A stretch of 64,000 nucleotides of DNA. Source: Pseudomonas putida. Lineage in GTDB: Bacteria > Pseudomonadota > Gammaproteobacteria > Pseudomonadales > Pseudomonadaceae. Location of the stretch: NCBI RefSeq assembly GCF_002906855.1, contig NZ_MINI01000028.1, positions 1,116,001 through 1,180,000 of the forward strand, written 5' to 3'. The notes beneath the pieces were generated by a model that did not search any database, was not told the origin of the DNA, and saw only the letters and a list, made by a program, of their open reading frames with translations. Shown here one piece after another: positions 1-8,096 of this stretch. The translations under genes and the position numbers were made by a program. Numbering within the stretch: position 1 is the first letter of the stretch; each line of letters begins with the position of its first letter.

Positions 1-330
1 TTCTGCACCCGGGTGGGTGCGGCTGGTGAGATCAAGCAGCGGGTGTGGGAGAACGACTTCGGTGACGGTTACACCCAGGCCGGCGGTACCGGGATCAACA
101 CCAAGACCCAGGAGTGGTCGCACAAGGCCGTGGGCAGCCTCGACGCCGGCGAAGAACTGCGCCTGATGCGCGACTTCCTCGACCGGCACGAAGGCTACAA
201 GTCCTTCCTCTGGACGCCGCCGGGCGGCACGCAGGGCCGGTACAAGGCCAACGGCTACAAGCTCGACCCGAAGGGCGCCGGGCTCTTCGAGATCAGCTTC
301 ACCATGAAGCAGACATTCACCCCCTACTGA
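1..330 (+). CDS. Phage minor tail protein M (gpM-like), 5' end outside window
   Basis: This is the lambda gpM-type tail tip protein, a component of the conical tip of a long flexible tail. The frame is open from base 1 (Phe-Cys-Thr-Arg-Val-Gly before the first in-frame GTG/ATG-like codons), so the true start lies just left of the window and only a few residues are missing. The family pattern is clear: FGDGYTQ near the start, then an LRDFLxRHEGYKSFLWTPPGG core and a short C-terminal strand. Length of about 110 residues agrees with lambda gpM (109). It is followed by a terminator-like hairpin and gpL. Confidence 0.85.
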   Translation, partial: FCTRVGAAGEIKQRVWENDFGDGYTQAGGTGINTKTQEWSHKAVGSLDAGEELRLMRDFLDRHEGYKSFLWTPPGGTQGRYKANGYKLDPKGAGLFEISFTMKQTFTPY

Positions 331-350
331 CCCCGCACTGCGGGGTTTTT
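331..350 (+). terminator. Hairpin with U-tract between tail genes M and L
   Basis: The stem CCCCG/CGGGG (331-335 with 341-345) encloses a 5-nt loop and is followed by TTTTT. It looks like a small intrinsic terminator directly after the stop codon of gene M, but gene L begins only 15 bases later. Similar hairpins follow genes I and J, so read-through or antitermination is likely. Confidence 0.55.
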
Positions 351-364
351 CTTTCTGAGGCCCC

Positions 365-1066
365 ATGACATTCGAATCCGATATCCAGAAGCTCGAGCCG
401 GGCAACCAGATCCGGCTGTTCGAAGTGGACGCGACGCGCCTGGGCGGCAACATCATGCGCTTCCACGGCCACGCCCAAGAGGCCGACATCATCTGGCAGG
501 GCCAGCTGTACTCGGCGATGCAGCTGGAAGCCAAGGGCTTCGACATCCGTGGCGACGGCCGGCCCGCCACGCCGACGCTGCAGCTGGTCAACGAAATCAA
601 CGGGGTGAGGGGCGCGGTCACCGCGCTGTGCCTGGCCCTGAAGGACCTGGTCGGCTCCAAGGTGAAGGTCATCGAAACCTTCCGGCACTTCCTCGATGCG
701 GCCAACTTCCCCGACGGGAACCCGGAGGCGTCCAACCAGGCGCGGGAAAACCTCTGGTACATCGAGCAAAAGACCGATGAAGACCGCCAGCAGGTGACGT
801 TTCAGCTGTCCAGCCCGCTGGATATGGGCGGCATCATGCTGCCGAGCCAGCAGATCACCAAGTTGTGCCGCTGGGCCTGCCGGGGTCAGTACCGGGGCGA
901 GGCTTGCGCCTACACCGGCGCGGCCATGTACACCAAGCAGGACGAGCCCACCGACAACCCGGCGCTCGACCGCTGCCCGGGGCGCTGGAAGAGCTGCAAG
1001 CTCCGCGGCAACACCCGCCGTTTCGGCGGCTCCATGGGCGCGAGCCTGATCGCCAGTTCGAGGTAA
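365..1066 (+). CDS. Phage minor tail protein L (gpL-like, Fe-S tail tip protein)
   Basis: A 233-residue protein of the lambda gpL type (lambda L is 232). The N-terminal half is the conserved tail-tip domain; the C-terminal third holds a cysteine cluster (KLCRWACRG, GEACAYTG, DRCPGRW, KSCKLR) with the spacing expected for the iron-sulfur site known for gpL. GAGG at 357-360 is a close ribosome binding site for this ATG. It sits between M and the K-type peptidase, as in lambda, and is separated from the next gene by only 3 bases. Role: assembly of the baseplate-like tip from which the central fibre J projects. Confidence 0.88.
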   Translation: MTFESDIQKLEPGNQIRLFEVDATRLGGNIMRFHGHAQEADIIWQGQLYSAMQLEAKGFDIRGDGRPATPTLQLVNEINGVRGAVTALCLALKDLVGSKVKVIETFRHFLDAANFPDGNPEASNQARENLWYIEQKTDEDRQQVTFQLSSPLDMGGIMLPSQQITKLCRWACRGQYRGEACAYTGAAMYTKQDEPTDNPALDRCPGRWKSCKLRGNTRRFGGSMGASLIASSR

Positions 1067-1069
1067 TCG

Positions 1070-1852
1070 ATGCGCATCAACCAGACATTGCAGGCCGCGA
1101 TCCGCGAGCATGCCGAACGCGAGTACCCGGCCGAAGCCTGCGGGGTGCTGATCAAGACCGACCAGGGGCGTAGCTACGTGCCTTGTCGCAACCTGGCGAA
1201 GACGCCGCGGGAGAACTTCCGCCTGCACCACGAGGACCTGGCCAACGCCGAAGACCAGGGCGAGCTGCTGGCGATCGTGCACAGCCACCCCGACGCTGCA
1301 CCCATGCCGAGCATGGCCGACCTGGTCAGCTGTGAATTGCACGAGGTGCCTTGGGGTATCGTCGGCTGGCCCGGCGGCGATATGCAGTGGTTCAAGCCGT
1401 CCGGCTACCAGGCCCCGCTGCTGGGCCGTGAGTTCGCCCACGGCTTGCTCGACTGCTGGGGCGCCTGCCGCGACTGGTACGCCCGCGAGGCCGGCCTGGT
1501 GCTGCCCAACTTCGAACGGGATGACCTGTGGTGGGAGCAGGAGGATGGCCCGAGCCTGTACGAGGCGAACTTCGCTGGCGCCGGCTTCTACCAGGTGGAC
1601 GTGCCGCAGCGTGGCGACATGCTGGTGTTCATGGTGCCATCGCCTGGCCGGCCGTGCTTCCACCCGAACCACGCGGCCATCTACCTGGGTAGTCAACCGG
1701 ACCTTACCAGTGAGCCGGCGGCATCGCTCGGCGGTAGCGGGCCATTCATCTACCACCACATGGCCGGCCGAGCCTCGACCCGCGAGGTGTACGGTTGGTC
1801 GATGGCCAGCCGCTGCCGGCTGATCCTGCGGCACAAGGACTACCAGCCATGA
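1070..1852 (+). CDS. Phage tail peptidase K (JAB/MPN metallopeptidase plus NlpC/P60)
   Basis: A 260-residue two-domain tail protein. The N-terminal JAB/MPN domain shows the metal-site pattern: Glu in YPAEACGV (about residue 22) and HSHPDAAPMPSMAD (about residues 67-80). The C-terminal NlpC/P60 (C40) domain has the nucleophile in DCWGACRDWY (about residue 128) and a histidine in HPNHAAIYLG. Proteins with this architecture cut peptidoglycan cross-links during tail penetration and tip maturation. The gene ends in an ATGA overlap with the next gene, so the two are translationally coupled. Confidence 0.87.
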   Translation: MRINQTLQAAIREHAEREYPAEACGVLIKTDQGRSYVPCRNLAKTPRENFRLHHEDLANAEDQGELLAIVHSHPDAAPMPSMADLVSCELHEVPWGIVGWPGGDMQWFKPSGYQAPLLGREFAHGLLDCWGACRDWYAREAGLVLPNFERDDLWWEQEDGPSLYEANFAGAGFYQVDVPQRGDMLVFMVPSPGRPCFHPNHAAIYLGSQPDLTSEPAASLGGSGPFIYHHMAGRASTREVYGWSMASRCRLILRHKDYQP

Positions 1853-2433
1853 AGCGCACGGTGAAACTGTACGGTGTGCTGCGCAAGCACTTCGGGCGCG
1901 AGTACTTTCTGGATGTTAACAGCACCCGCGACGCCATCCAGGCCCTGTGCAACATGGTCCCGGGCTTCGAAAAATTCCTGTCCAACGGCGAGGAGCGGGG
2001 CTTGGTGTTCACCGTATTCTCCGGCAACCGGAACCTGTCGGCCGACGATCTGGATCTGAAAGGCGACGATGCTGGCGACATCCGCATCGCGCCGATCATC
2101 CAGGGCAGCAAGCAGGCAGGGCTATTCACGACCATTCTCGGCGCGGTGCTGATTGTCGCTGGCGCCTTCACATTCGGGACAACCTCTGCGATCGGCGTTG
2201 GCATGATGGTCGGCGGCGCTGCCATGGCTGCGGCGGGCGTCGTGCAAATGCTTTCACCCACCCCGAAGACCGGCAGCCTCGACCGCAACGAGGATGGCAA
2301 CAATCCCAGCTATGGCTTCGGTGGCGCGGTAACGACGATTGCTCAGGGCAACCCCTATCCGCTGTTGTACGGCGAGCGGGAGATCGGCGGGGCCGTCGAG
2401 TCCGGGGGGATTTACACGCAAGACCGGCTTTGA
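1849..2433 (+). CDS. Phage tail assembly protein I (gpI-like)
   Basis: A 194-residue protein, close to lambda gpI (223). The ATG at 1849 overlaps the stop of the upstream gene (ATGA) and gives the expected N-terminus MKRTVKLYGVLRKHFG; an earlier in-frame GTG-type start at 1795 would lie inside the upstream gene and is rejected. The first 80 residues form a ubiquitin-like fold typical of the family; residues about 85-125 are a strongly hydrophobic glycine/alanine stretch (two possible membrane-crossing helices); the tail ends in a PLLYGERxIGG motif shared with protein J. Likely role: tail tip assembly and perhaps transient contact with the inner membrane. Confidence 0.82.
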   Translation: MKRTVKLYGVLRKHFGREYFLDVNSTRDAIQALCNMVPGFEKFLSNGEERGLVFTVFSGNRNLSADDLDLKGDDAGDIRIAPIIQGSKQAGLFTTILGAVLIVAGAFTFGTTSAIGVGMMVGGAAMAAAGVVQMLSPTPKTGSLDRNEDGNNPSYGFGGAVTTIAQGNPYPLLYGEREIGGAVESGGIYTQDRL

Positions 2434-2450
2434 CCGGCGGCAACACCTGA

Positions 2451-2470
2451 CCCGCTTCGGCGGGTTTTTT
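2451..2470 (+). terminator. Hairpin with U-tract between genes I and J
   Basis: CCCGC (2451-2455), a TTCG tetraloop and GCGGG (2460-2464) form an especially stable hairpin that is followed by TTTTTT. It stands between the stop of gene I and the ribosome binding site of J, inside what should be one late transcript. Confidence 0.6.
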
Positions 2471-2487
2471 CGTTTTTGGAGAGTGGA

Positions 2488-5400
2488 ATGGGTCAAGCAC
2501 TGAAGCGCGCGCCGCGGCGCGCCACTGCAACCAGCAAGCGGCAGGTGGCCGGCAGCAAGGGCGGTTCCGCCAAGCAGAAGCAGCCCAGCATCGCGTCCAA
2601 CAGCGTTCCGTCAATCGCCACGGTGCGGATGCTCTACCTGTGGAGCTGGGGGCCAATCGTCGGCCCGGTGAACGACCTGCGCTCGGTGAAGCTGGACGGT
2701 ACGCCAGTCATGGCGGAAGACGGCACCCTCAACTATCCGGGCGTCAAATGGCAGTTCCGCTCCGGTGAGCTGAACCAGGAGCGCATGACCGGCATCAGCG
2801 AGTCGAGCAACGAGATCGCGGTCGGCCAGCAGCTGCTCAGCACCACGCCCTACATCTACACCATCACCAACTCGATGCTGGACGCAGTGCGCCTGCGCTT
2901 TTCGTGGCCGCAGCTGCAGTCCCAGGACTCCGGCGGCAACATCGATGGCGTGCGCATCGAGTATGCGGTCGACGTGTCCACCGACAACGGCCCTTATCAG
3001 CAGGTGCTGGTCTCCGAGGTCAATCGCAAGAACGTCACCAAGTACGAGCGCTCGCACCGCATCGAGCTGCCCGCCGGCTCCCGCTGGGCGATCCGTGCGC
3101 GCCGGATCACGCCGGAGGCAAACAGCTCGCTGGTGCAAGACGGGATGTACGTCGAGGCCATCGCCGAGGTGGTCGACAGCGATCAGGAATACCCGCTGAC
3201 CGCTGTCAGTTGCGTGGAGTACGACGCCGAGCAGTTCGGCGGTGACATCGCCAAGATCGCCGTGCTGATGCGCGGGAGGATCGTGCGCGTCCCGATGAAC
3301 TACGACCCGGTGACCCGCACCTACGCCACCAGCGGCGCCGGCACCACCAACGGTGTCTGGGATGGTACCTACAAGGAGGCCTACACCAACAATCCGGCCT
3401 GGGTGTTCTACGACCTGGCCCTGCACCCGTACTACGGCCTGGGCGACCGCATCGACGCGACCATGATCAACCGCTGGTCGCTGTACCGCATCGGGCAGTA
3501 CTGCGACCAGCTGGTGCCGGATGGGAAGGGTGGCGAGGAGCCGCGCTTCACCTGCAACCTGTACCTGCAGAAGCAGGCCGAGGCCTGGGCGGTGCTCCAA
3601 GACCTGGCCGCCATCTTCCACGGCCTGGCCTTCTGGGACGGCAGCCAGATCACCGTCAACGCCGACATGCCACAGGACCCCGTGTACAACTACACCCTGT
3701 CGCAGATCCTCGACGACGGCGCGGTCAAGTACACCGGCAGCAAGCTGCGCGAGCGGCACAGCCAGGCCATGGTGTCGTTCGATGACCCGGATCGTGGCTA
3801 CGACACCGACAAAGAGCCGGTATTCGATGAAGATGCCATCGCCGAGTACGGCGTGCGCGAGATCTCCGTGGAGGCGGTAGGGTGCACGTCACGCGGCCAG
3901 GCCCAGCGCGCCGGCCAGTGGGCGCTCATGACCGAGCAGCTGCAGCTGCGCGGTGCCAGCTTCCGCGTCGGCCTGGATGGCTACATCCCGAAGCCGGGCA
4001 AGGTGGTCACCCTGTCCGACCCGATGCTGGCAGGCCGCGCCAATGGTGGGCGTATCGCCGCCGTGGTCGGGCGCGTCGTGACGGTCGACCGTGACATCGA
4101 GGTGCCGACTGGTGCCCGCCTGCTGGTCAACCTGCCCAGCGGCAAGTCCGAGGCGCGCCAGGTGCGCTCTGTGGCCGGCCGCCAGATCACTGTCATGGCG
4201 GACTTCAGCGAGGTGCCGCAGCCTGAATCCGGCTGGGTGCTGGACTTCGATGATCTGAAGCTGATGCAGTTCTACGTGCGCAACGTCACGCGCCCGGAAT
4301 GGCACCAGTTTCAGCTGGAATGCATCCAGTACGAGCCGAGCAAGTTTGACGCCATCGACTACGGCACGGTTATCGATGACAGGCCAATCAGCGTGCTGCC
4401 GCCAGGCGTGCAGGACGCCCCGGCGCGGGTGCTGATCAGCAGTCATTCCGCTGTGGACCAGGGTATTGCCGTCACCACCATGACGATCTCGTGGGATGCG
4501 GCACCTGGTGCTGTGGCTTACGACGTCGAGTGGCGCTGGGGTTCGCGGGACTGGGTGAAGGTGCCAAGAACCGGCGAGCTTGCCGCCGATGTGCGTGGCG
4601 CATATGCCGGCCAGTACCTGGCCCGCGTGCGCGCGGTCAGCGCTATGGATGTTTCGTCAATCCCGACCACCTCCATACTGACCAACGTCGCCGGCAAGAC
4701 CACGCCACCGCCGGCGGTCACCCACCTGACGACCAAGCCGTTGGTGTACGCCATCGGTCTGGCGTGGGGTTTCCCTGCTGGCGCGGAGGACACCGAACGC
4801 ACGGAGATTTGGTACAGCACCTCCAGCTCCCGCGAGGACGCCATCAAGTTGAGCGACTTCGCCTACCCGCAGAAGGATCATACCCTGCAGCTTGGCGCGG
4901 CCGGCGTGCAGTACTTTTTCTGGGCGCGCCTGGTCGACCGTACCGGCAACATCGGTCCCTGGTACCCGACTGGAGTCGGTGTGAGCGGTGCGACGAGCAG
5001 CGACGAGTCCGAGTATGAGGAGTATTTCAAGGACAAGATCGGCAACGGCGCCTTGTACCCTGAACTGCGCGAAGACATCGCGCTGATCACCGCACCGCCG
5101 ACCGTGCCTGGCTCGGTCAACCAGCGCGTGGAGGGCGTGCGCGCCGACCTGGGCGAGCAGATCACCGAGGTGAGCAACCACGTCAACGACGTGCAGAGCG
5201 AGCTGCAGCGGCAGATCGACACAATTGCCGACCTGGCCGACTCGATGCCGTACAAGCCAGACCAGGCCTACACCGCTGGCCAGGGTGTGCTGGGTGCCGA
5301 TGGAAAGCTGTACCAGGCCAAGGGCGCTGTGCCGGCCGGCAACCCGCCGCCGAACACCACCTACTGGATCGACGTCGGTCAGGCGGCCGGTGTAATCGAC

Positions 5401-5664
5401 TGGTCGCAGGTCATCACCGCCGAGGCCAAAGCCCAGGCTCAGCAGGAGCTGCTGCTGGCCGGCGTCACTGCTGAGGTCGCCCAGCGCCGCGCTGCAGCTG
5501 ACCAGGCCATCGCGCCCCTGCAGGATGCTGTCGACCTGGAGGAGGCCACCGAGGCCGAGACCGACCAGCTCAAGTTATGGAAGCGCTACCGCGTGGCGCT
5601 GAGCCGTCTGCACGAGCAGGAAGGCTACCCAACCGAAATCGACTGGCCCGCGCCACCGGCCTGA
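2488..5664 (+). CDS. Phage central tail fibre / host specificity protein J
   Basis: A 1058-residue protein of the gpJ family (lambda J is 1132), the central tail fibre that decides which surface receptor is recognised. The start at 2488 is chosen because GGAG at 2478-2481 stands 6 bases before it; a TTG at 2476 overlaps that site. After a basic N-terminus comes the conserved tip-attachment region (SVPSIATVRMLYLWSWGPI, then ELNQERM), a long middle region, fibronectin type III-like repeats around residues 640-830, and a C-terminal coiled segment (about 880-930) with a carbohydrate-binding-like stretch (YKPDQAYTAGQGVLGADGKLYQA). The C-terminus is the part expected to vary with host. Confidence 0.9.
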   Translation: MGQALKRAPRRATATSKRQVAGSKGGSAKQKQPSIASNSVPSIATVRMLYLWSWGPIVGPVNDLRSVKLDGTPVMAEDGTLNYPGVKWQFRSGELNQERMTGISESSNEIAVGQQLLSTTPYIYTITNSMLDAVRLRFSWPQLQSQDSGGNIDGVRIEYAVDVSTDNGPYQQVLVSEVNRKNVTKYERSHRIELPAGSRWAIRARRITPEANSSLVQDGMYVEAIAEVVDSDQEYPLTAVSCVEYDAEQFGGDIAKIAVLMRGRIVRVPMNYDPVTRTYATSGAGTTNGVWDGTYKEAYTNNPAWVFYDLALHPYYGLGDRIDATMINRWSLYRIGQYCDQLVPDGKGGEEPRFTCNLYLQKQAEAWAVLQDLAAIFHGLAFWDGSQITVNADMPQDPVYNYTLSQILDDGAVKYTGSKLRERHSQAMVSFDDPDRGYDTDKEPVFDEDAIAEYGVREISVEAVGCTSRGQAQRAGQWALMTEQLQLRGASFRVGLDGYIPKPGKVVTLSDPMLAGRANGGRIAAVVGRVVTVDRDIEVPTGARLLVNLPSGKSEARQVRSVAGRQITVMADFSEVPQPESGWVLDFDDLKLMQFYVRNVTRPEWHQFQLECIQYEPSKFDAIDYGTVIDDRPISVLPPGVQDAPARVLISSHSAVDQGIAVTTMTISWDAAPGAVAYDVEWRWGSRDWVKVPRTGELAADVRGAYAGQYLARVRAVSAMDVSSIPTTSILTNVAGKTTPPPAVTHLTTKPLVYAIGLAWGFPAGAEDTERTEIWYSTSSSREDAIKLSDFAYPQKDHTLQLGAAGVQYFFWARLVDRTGNIGPWYPTGVGVSGATSSDESEYEEYFKDKIGNGALYPELREDIALITAPPTVPGSVNQRVEGVRADLGEQITEVSNHVNDVQSELQRQIDTIADLADSMPYKPDQAYTAGQGVLGADGKLYQAKGAVPAGNPPPNTTYWIDVGQAAGVIDWSQVITAEAKAQAQQELLLAGVTAEVAQRRAAADQAIAPLQDAVDLEEATEAETDQLKLWKRYRVALSRLHEQEGYPTEIDWPAPPA

Positions 5665-5687
5665 CCCGATCCCGCAACAACCCCGAG

Positions 5688-5711
5688 ACCGCCGCCTGGC
5701 GGTATTTTTTT
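5688..5711 (+). terminator. Hairpin with U-tract after gene J
   Basis: ACCGCC (5688-5693), a GCCT loop and GGCGGT (5698-5703) form a 6-bp stem followed by A and seven T. It is the third terminator-like hairpin in the late region and precedes the small gene at 5727. Confidence 0.6.
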
Positions 5712-5726
5712 GCCTGGAGAAAACCC

Positions 5727-5957
5727 ATGCCTTTCATCGTCATCAACCGTACCAACGCTCTCGACCCGATCCGCACCGTGGAGTACGCCACCGAAGCTGA
5801 AGCTGACGCGGCTGCCCGCAATCTGCTGAGCAGCCAGCCCGGGTCCGAAGTGCTGACCGCCAAGCTGCTCAAGCGCTACTCCGCGAAGGTCGAAGTTACC
5901 GAGCAGGAAGCGGCAGACATCGCGCCTGAGGCGCCGGCAGAGGAGGCTGGCCAATGA
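5727..5957 (+). CDS. Small acidic phage protein of unknown function
   Basis: A 76-residue protein starting MPFIVINRTNALDPIRTVEY and ending in an acidic, alanine-rich tail (QEAADIAPEAPAEEAGQ). The ATG at 5727 follows CTGGAGA at 5714-5720. It has no membrane segment, so it is not a holin. It overlaps the endolysin gene by ATGA. Its place directly after J suggests a tail-fibre accessory or assembly function, but I do not recognise the family. Confidence 0.7.
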   Translation: MPFIVINRTNALDPIRTVEYATEAEADAAARNLLSSQPGSEVLTAKLLKRYSAKVEVTEQEAADIAPEAPAEEAGQ

Positions 5958-6391
5958 GCACTCCGCGCGGCGTCCGCAACCGCAATCCAGGCAACATCGA
6001 TTTCAATCCCCGCAACGACTGGCAGGGTCAGATCGGCAAGGAACCTGGTGGCCGCTTCGCCATCTTCGACACGCCCGAGAACGGCATTCGCGCCCTGGGC
6101 AAGCTGCTGATCAACTACCGGGGCAAGGACGGTATGCCCGGTGTGGGCGGGAAGGGCATCGACACCGTGCTCGAAACCATCAACCGCTGGGCGCCGAGCA
6201 ACGAGAACGACACCCAGGCCTACGCCGGCGCCGTGGCGAAGCGCCTGGGCGTGCGCACCACCGACCCGATCAACATCAAGGACGCGGCCACGCTGCGCGG
6301 CATGGTGCTCGGCATCATCATCCACGAGAACGGCGGCAACCCGTATACGCCGGCAGTCATTGATGAGGGCGTGCGGAGGGCGCTGGCGTGA
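5954..6391 (+). CDS. Putative phage endolysin / structural P5-like muralytic protein
   Basis: A 145-residue protein with the N-terminal motif GVRNRNPGNIDFNPRNDWQG, followed by FAIFDTPENGIRAL and a C-terminal IIIHENGG. This family is often labelled structural protein or lysozyme-like in prophages; the RNxNPGNI pattern with an invariant NRWAP...N segment marks it. Its position directly before an Rz/Rz1 pair argues for the endolysin role. There is no signal peptide or N-terminal anchor, so export would need a holin. Catalytic residues are not certain to me. It overlaps both neighbours by 4 bases. Confidence 0.7.
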   Translation: MSTPRGVRNRNPGNIDFNPRNDWQGQIGKEPGGRFAIFDTPENGIRALGKLLINYRGKDGMPGVGGKGIDTVLETINRWAPSNENDTQAYAGAVAKRLGVRTTDPINIKDAATLRGMVLGIIIHENGGNPYTPAVIDEGVRRALA

Positions 6392-6750
6392 ATGCCTGGT
6401 TGCTGCGAGCCGCTGGCGCCGGCCTGCTGATCCTGCTCGGCATGGTGGTGGGCGCCTGGGCCACCACCCGCCACTTCCGCCCGCTGCTCGACGCCGAGCA
6501 GGGCCAGGTGGCCACCTGCAAGGCTGCGCGCGACAACCTGGCCGGCCTAGCCGCGGAGCAGGGCAAGGCCCTGGGCGACTTGGCCTTGGCCACGAACGAG
6601 CGCCAGGCCAGGGCAGAGCAGGCTGTGACCGAAGCCAAGGCCATCGCTCAGGCTGACTACGCCGCAGCGAACCGGCTGCAGCAGGAGCGTACCGGCGGCG
6701 ATCAATGCGCAGCGGCCACCTCGATCATCGACAAGGAGCTTGGACTATGA
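6388..6750 (+). CDS. Rz-like i-spanin
   Basis: A 120-residue inner-membrane spanin. An N-terminal hydrophobic segment (about residues 6-26, AAGAGLLILLGMVVGAWA) is followed by a long alanine/glutamate/glutamine-rich helical part reaching across the periplasm, as in lambda Rz. The start overlaps the endolysin gene (ATGA) and the 3' end overlaps the next gene, the lipoprotein partner. Together the two proteins fuse inner and outer membranes in the final step of lysis. Confidence 0.83.
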   Translation: MNAWLLRAAGAGLLILLGMVVGAWATTRHFRPLLDAEQGQVATCKAARDNLAGLAAEQGKALGDLALATNERQARAEQAVTEAKAIAQADYAAANRLQQERTGGDQCAAATSIIDKELGL

Positions 6751-7031
6751 AGCTGGTCCTGAAACCGCTCACCTGTGGGAGCGGGCTGGTGCTGTTGCTG
6801 GCGCTGGCCGGGTGCGCAGGGGAGGTGGAGCCGCAAGTGAAATACGTGCGCGTTGAGGTTCCAGTGCAGGTGCCGTGCCGGGTGCCAGAGGTAGCGATAC
6901 CGGCCTGGGCGGCTGACGGCCTTCGAAAGGCCGACAGCCTGGAGGTAAAGGTGCGGGCGCTGCTGGCTGAACGTCGGCAGCGAATCGGATACGAGCGTCA
7001 GCTGGTAGCGGCCACCAGTGCTTGTAGGTGA
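6747..7031 (+). CDS. Rz1-like o-spanin lipoprotein
   Basis: A 94-residue outer-membrane spanin lipoprotein. The ATG at 6747 overlaps the stop of the Rz-like gene. The signal sequence ends in the lipobox LALAGC (Cys at about residue 23), followed by a short valine/proline-containing mature part (VEVPVQVPCRVPEV) and a basic helical C-terminus, longer than the 40-residue mature Rz1 of lambda. The pairing and overlap with the i-spanin gene fix the assignment better than sequence similarity does. Confidence 0.8.
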   Translation: MKLVLKPLTCGSGLVLLLALAGCAGEVEPQVKYVRVEVPVQVPCRVPEVAIPAWAADGLRKADSLEVKVRALLAERRQRIGYERQLVAATSACR

Positions 7032-7040
7032 TCAGGAGCT

Positions 7041-7889
7041 CTATGCCGCTCCGCCTGAGCCGCCCCAGAGCTTGGAAATCACGTCCCAGTACTTGTAGCC
7101 GGCTCCGAGAAGGGAAGCCAAAAGTACGATCAAAGTCGTGATCCAATGAGTCTTTACCTGTTCGAGGATGTAAACGGGGTGGATGCCGTTCACGTCGAAC
7201 CAACTGCCGAGGGTTTTCAAATTTTTCGCATGCATCCGCTCGAAGATATTGCAGAACATGTCGAGCTTTCGATGCGTGGACTGATGAAGCTTTAGGTACT
7301 CGCCGTTGACGAACGCTTCGGCCTCTTGTGCTCCGGTGAGGCCATCCTTGTCAGCGATCTGGTTGAGCTCGACGATGCTGAAAATTCGGCCTTTCCGACC
7401 TGACTTCGATTCGTGAGAGGCATACTGACGGCCGTAAATCGCCACCAATACGCGAGCGAGGTCGACTTTCCGGTCGTCTTGGAGTTCGAAGGGCTGGCCT
7501 CCGAGAGTCCGGAACCTGTGTTCCAGGGCGAAAAAACCGTAGTTCTCATCCCGCATATTCCAGTGCAGGAACCTGCAGCTGCTGTGCTGCCGAAGGAAAT
7601 CGAAATATCCTGCGAGCATCGCCTTTTCCAGCTCGGGGAAGTTTTCGTTGATCTTGTCAAGGCAATTCTGAAGCTCGGCTGCCTTGTGAATGGACCACGA
7701 TCTGGTCTGAGCCGACTGCAGATTACGGACCGCGATCGAGGTTACCCTGGTGGAGCCGCCCGTGGAGTTCTCGTAGAAGGACTCGCACGAGTAGTGCACC
7801 ACGTACACCTGCTGCGAATTATCGTATAGATCCTCAACCAGCTTCCGGTTCGCTGCTCGTTGTTTGACCCGCGCTACCTCAGAACCCAT
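7041..7889 (-). CDS. Prophage cargo protein, possible RNase H-fold domain with C-terminal membrane anchor
   Basis: A 282-residue protein I cannot assign to a named family. It stands alone on the opposite strand between the lysis genes and the attachment site, the usual place for lysogenic-conversion or defence cargo. The segment VYVVHYSCESF (about 28-38) followed by RVTSIAVRN and later FLHWNMRDENYGFFALEHR (about 107-125) has the strand-helix rhythm of a DnaQ/RNase H-like fold, but the acidic catalytic set is incomplete. A hydrophobic helix lies near the C-terminus (THWITTLIVLLASLLGAGYKYW, about 246-267, quoted only in part in the motif sense). Base composition looks less G+C rich than its neighbours. 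Function unknown; phage exclusion is a guess. Confidence 0.7.
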   Translation of the reverse strand: MGSEVARVKQRAANRKLVEDLYDNSQQVYVVHYSCESFYENSTGGSTRVTSIAVRNLQSAQTRSWSIHKAAELQNCLDKINENFPELEKAMLAGYFDFLRQHSSCRFLHWNMRDENYGFFALEHRFRTLGGQPFELQDDRKVDLARVLVAIYGRQYASHESKSGRKGRIFSIVELNQIADKDGLTGAQEAEAFVNGEYLKLHQSTHRKLDMFCNIFERMHAKNLKTLGSWFDVNGIHPVYILEQVKTHWITTLIVLLASLLGAGYKYWDVISKLWGGSGGAA

Positions 7890-8096
7890 GCCTCACACCG
7901 CTCCATCGTTGGTGGCCTCGCCGAGAATGGGCAGACAGCCAGCTTTTTAACGGGTGAGATCCTACCAATTTCCCTGGGGGAATTTTGGGGGAATCGCTCC
8001 CCCGAACGGTGTGGAGTTCTGCTACGTTAACATGCGTTGAAGTCCTTGATTTTACTGGGTTGGGAAAAATGATCCCAAAAAAATATAGTCTCGAAA
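7890..8096. other. Prophage right-end noncoding region with repeats near the attachment site
   Basis: This AT-richer stretch between the cargo gene and the tRNA fragment has no convincing reading frame. It contains two direct copies of TGGGGGAAT (starting near 7975 and 7986) and an inverted pair GGGGGA/TCCCCC (7987-7992 with 7998-8003). Such repeats close to a phage attachment site could be arm-type binding sites for the integrase; this is inference from position only. Confidence 0.4.

Noticed and set aside
317..1834. A 505-codon open frame on the minus strand across the phage tail genes.
   Set aside because: It is antisense to the clearly recognisable L and K genes; long antisense frames are common in G+C-rich DNA. 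No family features or ribosome binding site.
7971..8003. A CRISPR-like repeat because of the two G-rich direct repeats.
   Set aside because: Only two short copies 11 bases apart with no spacer structure; position suggests integrase sites instead. No CRISPR array was seen anywhere in the window.
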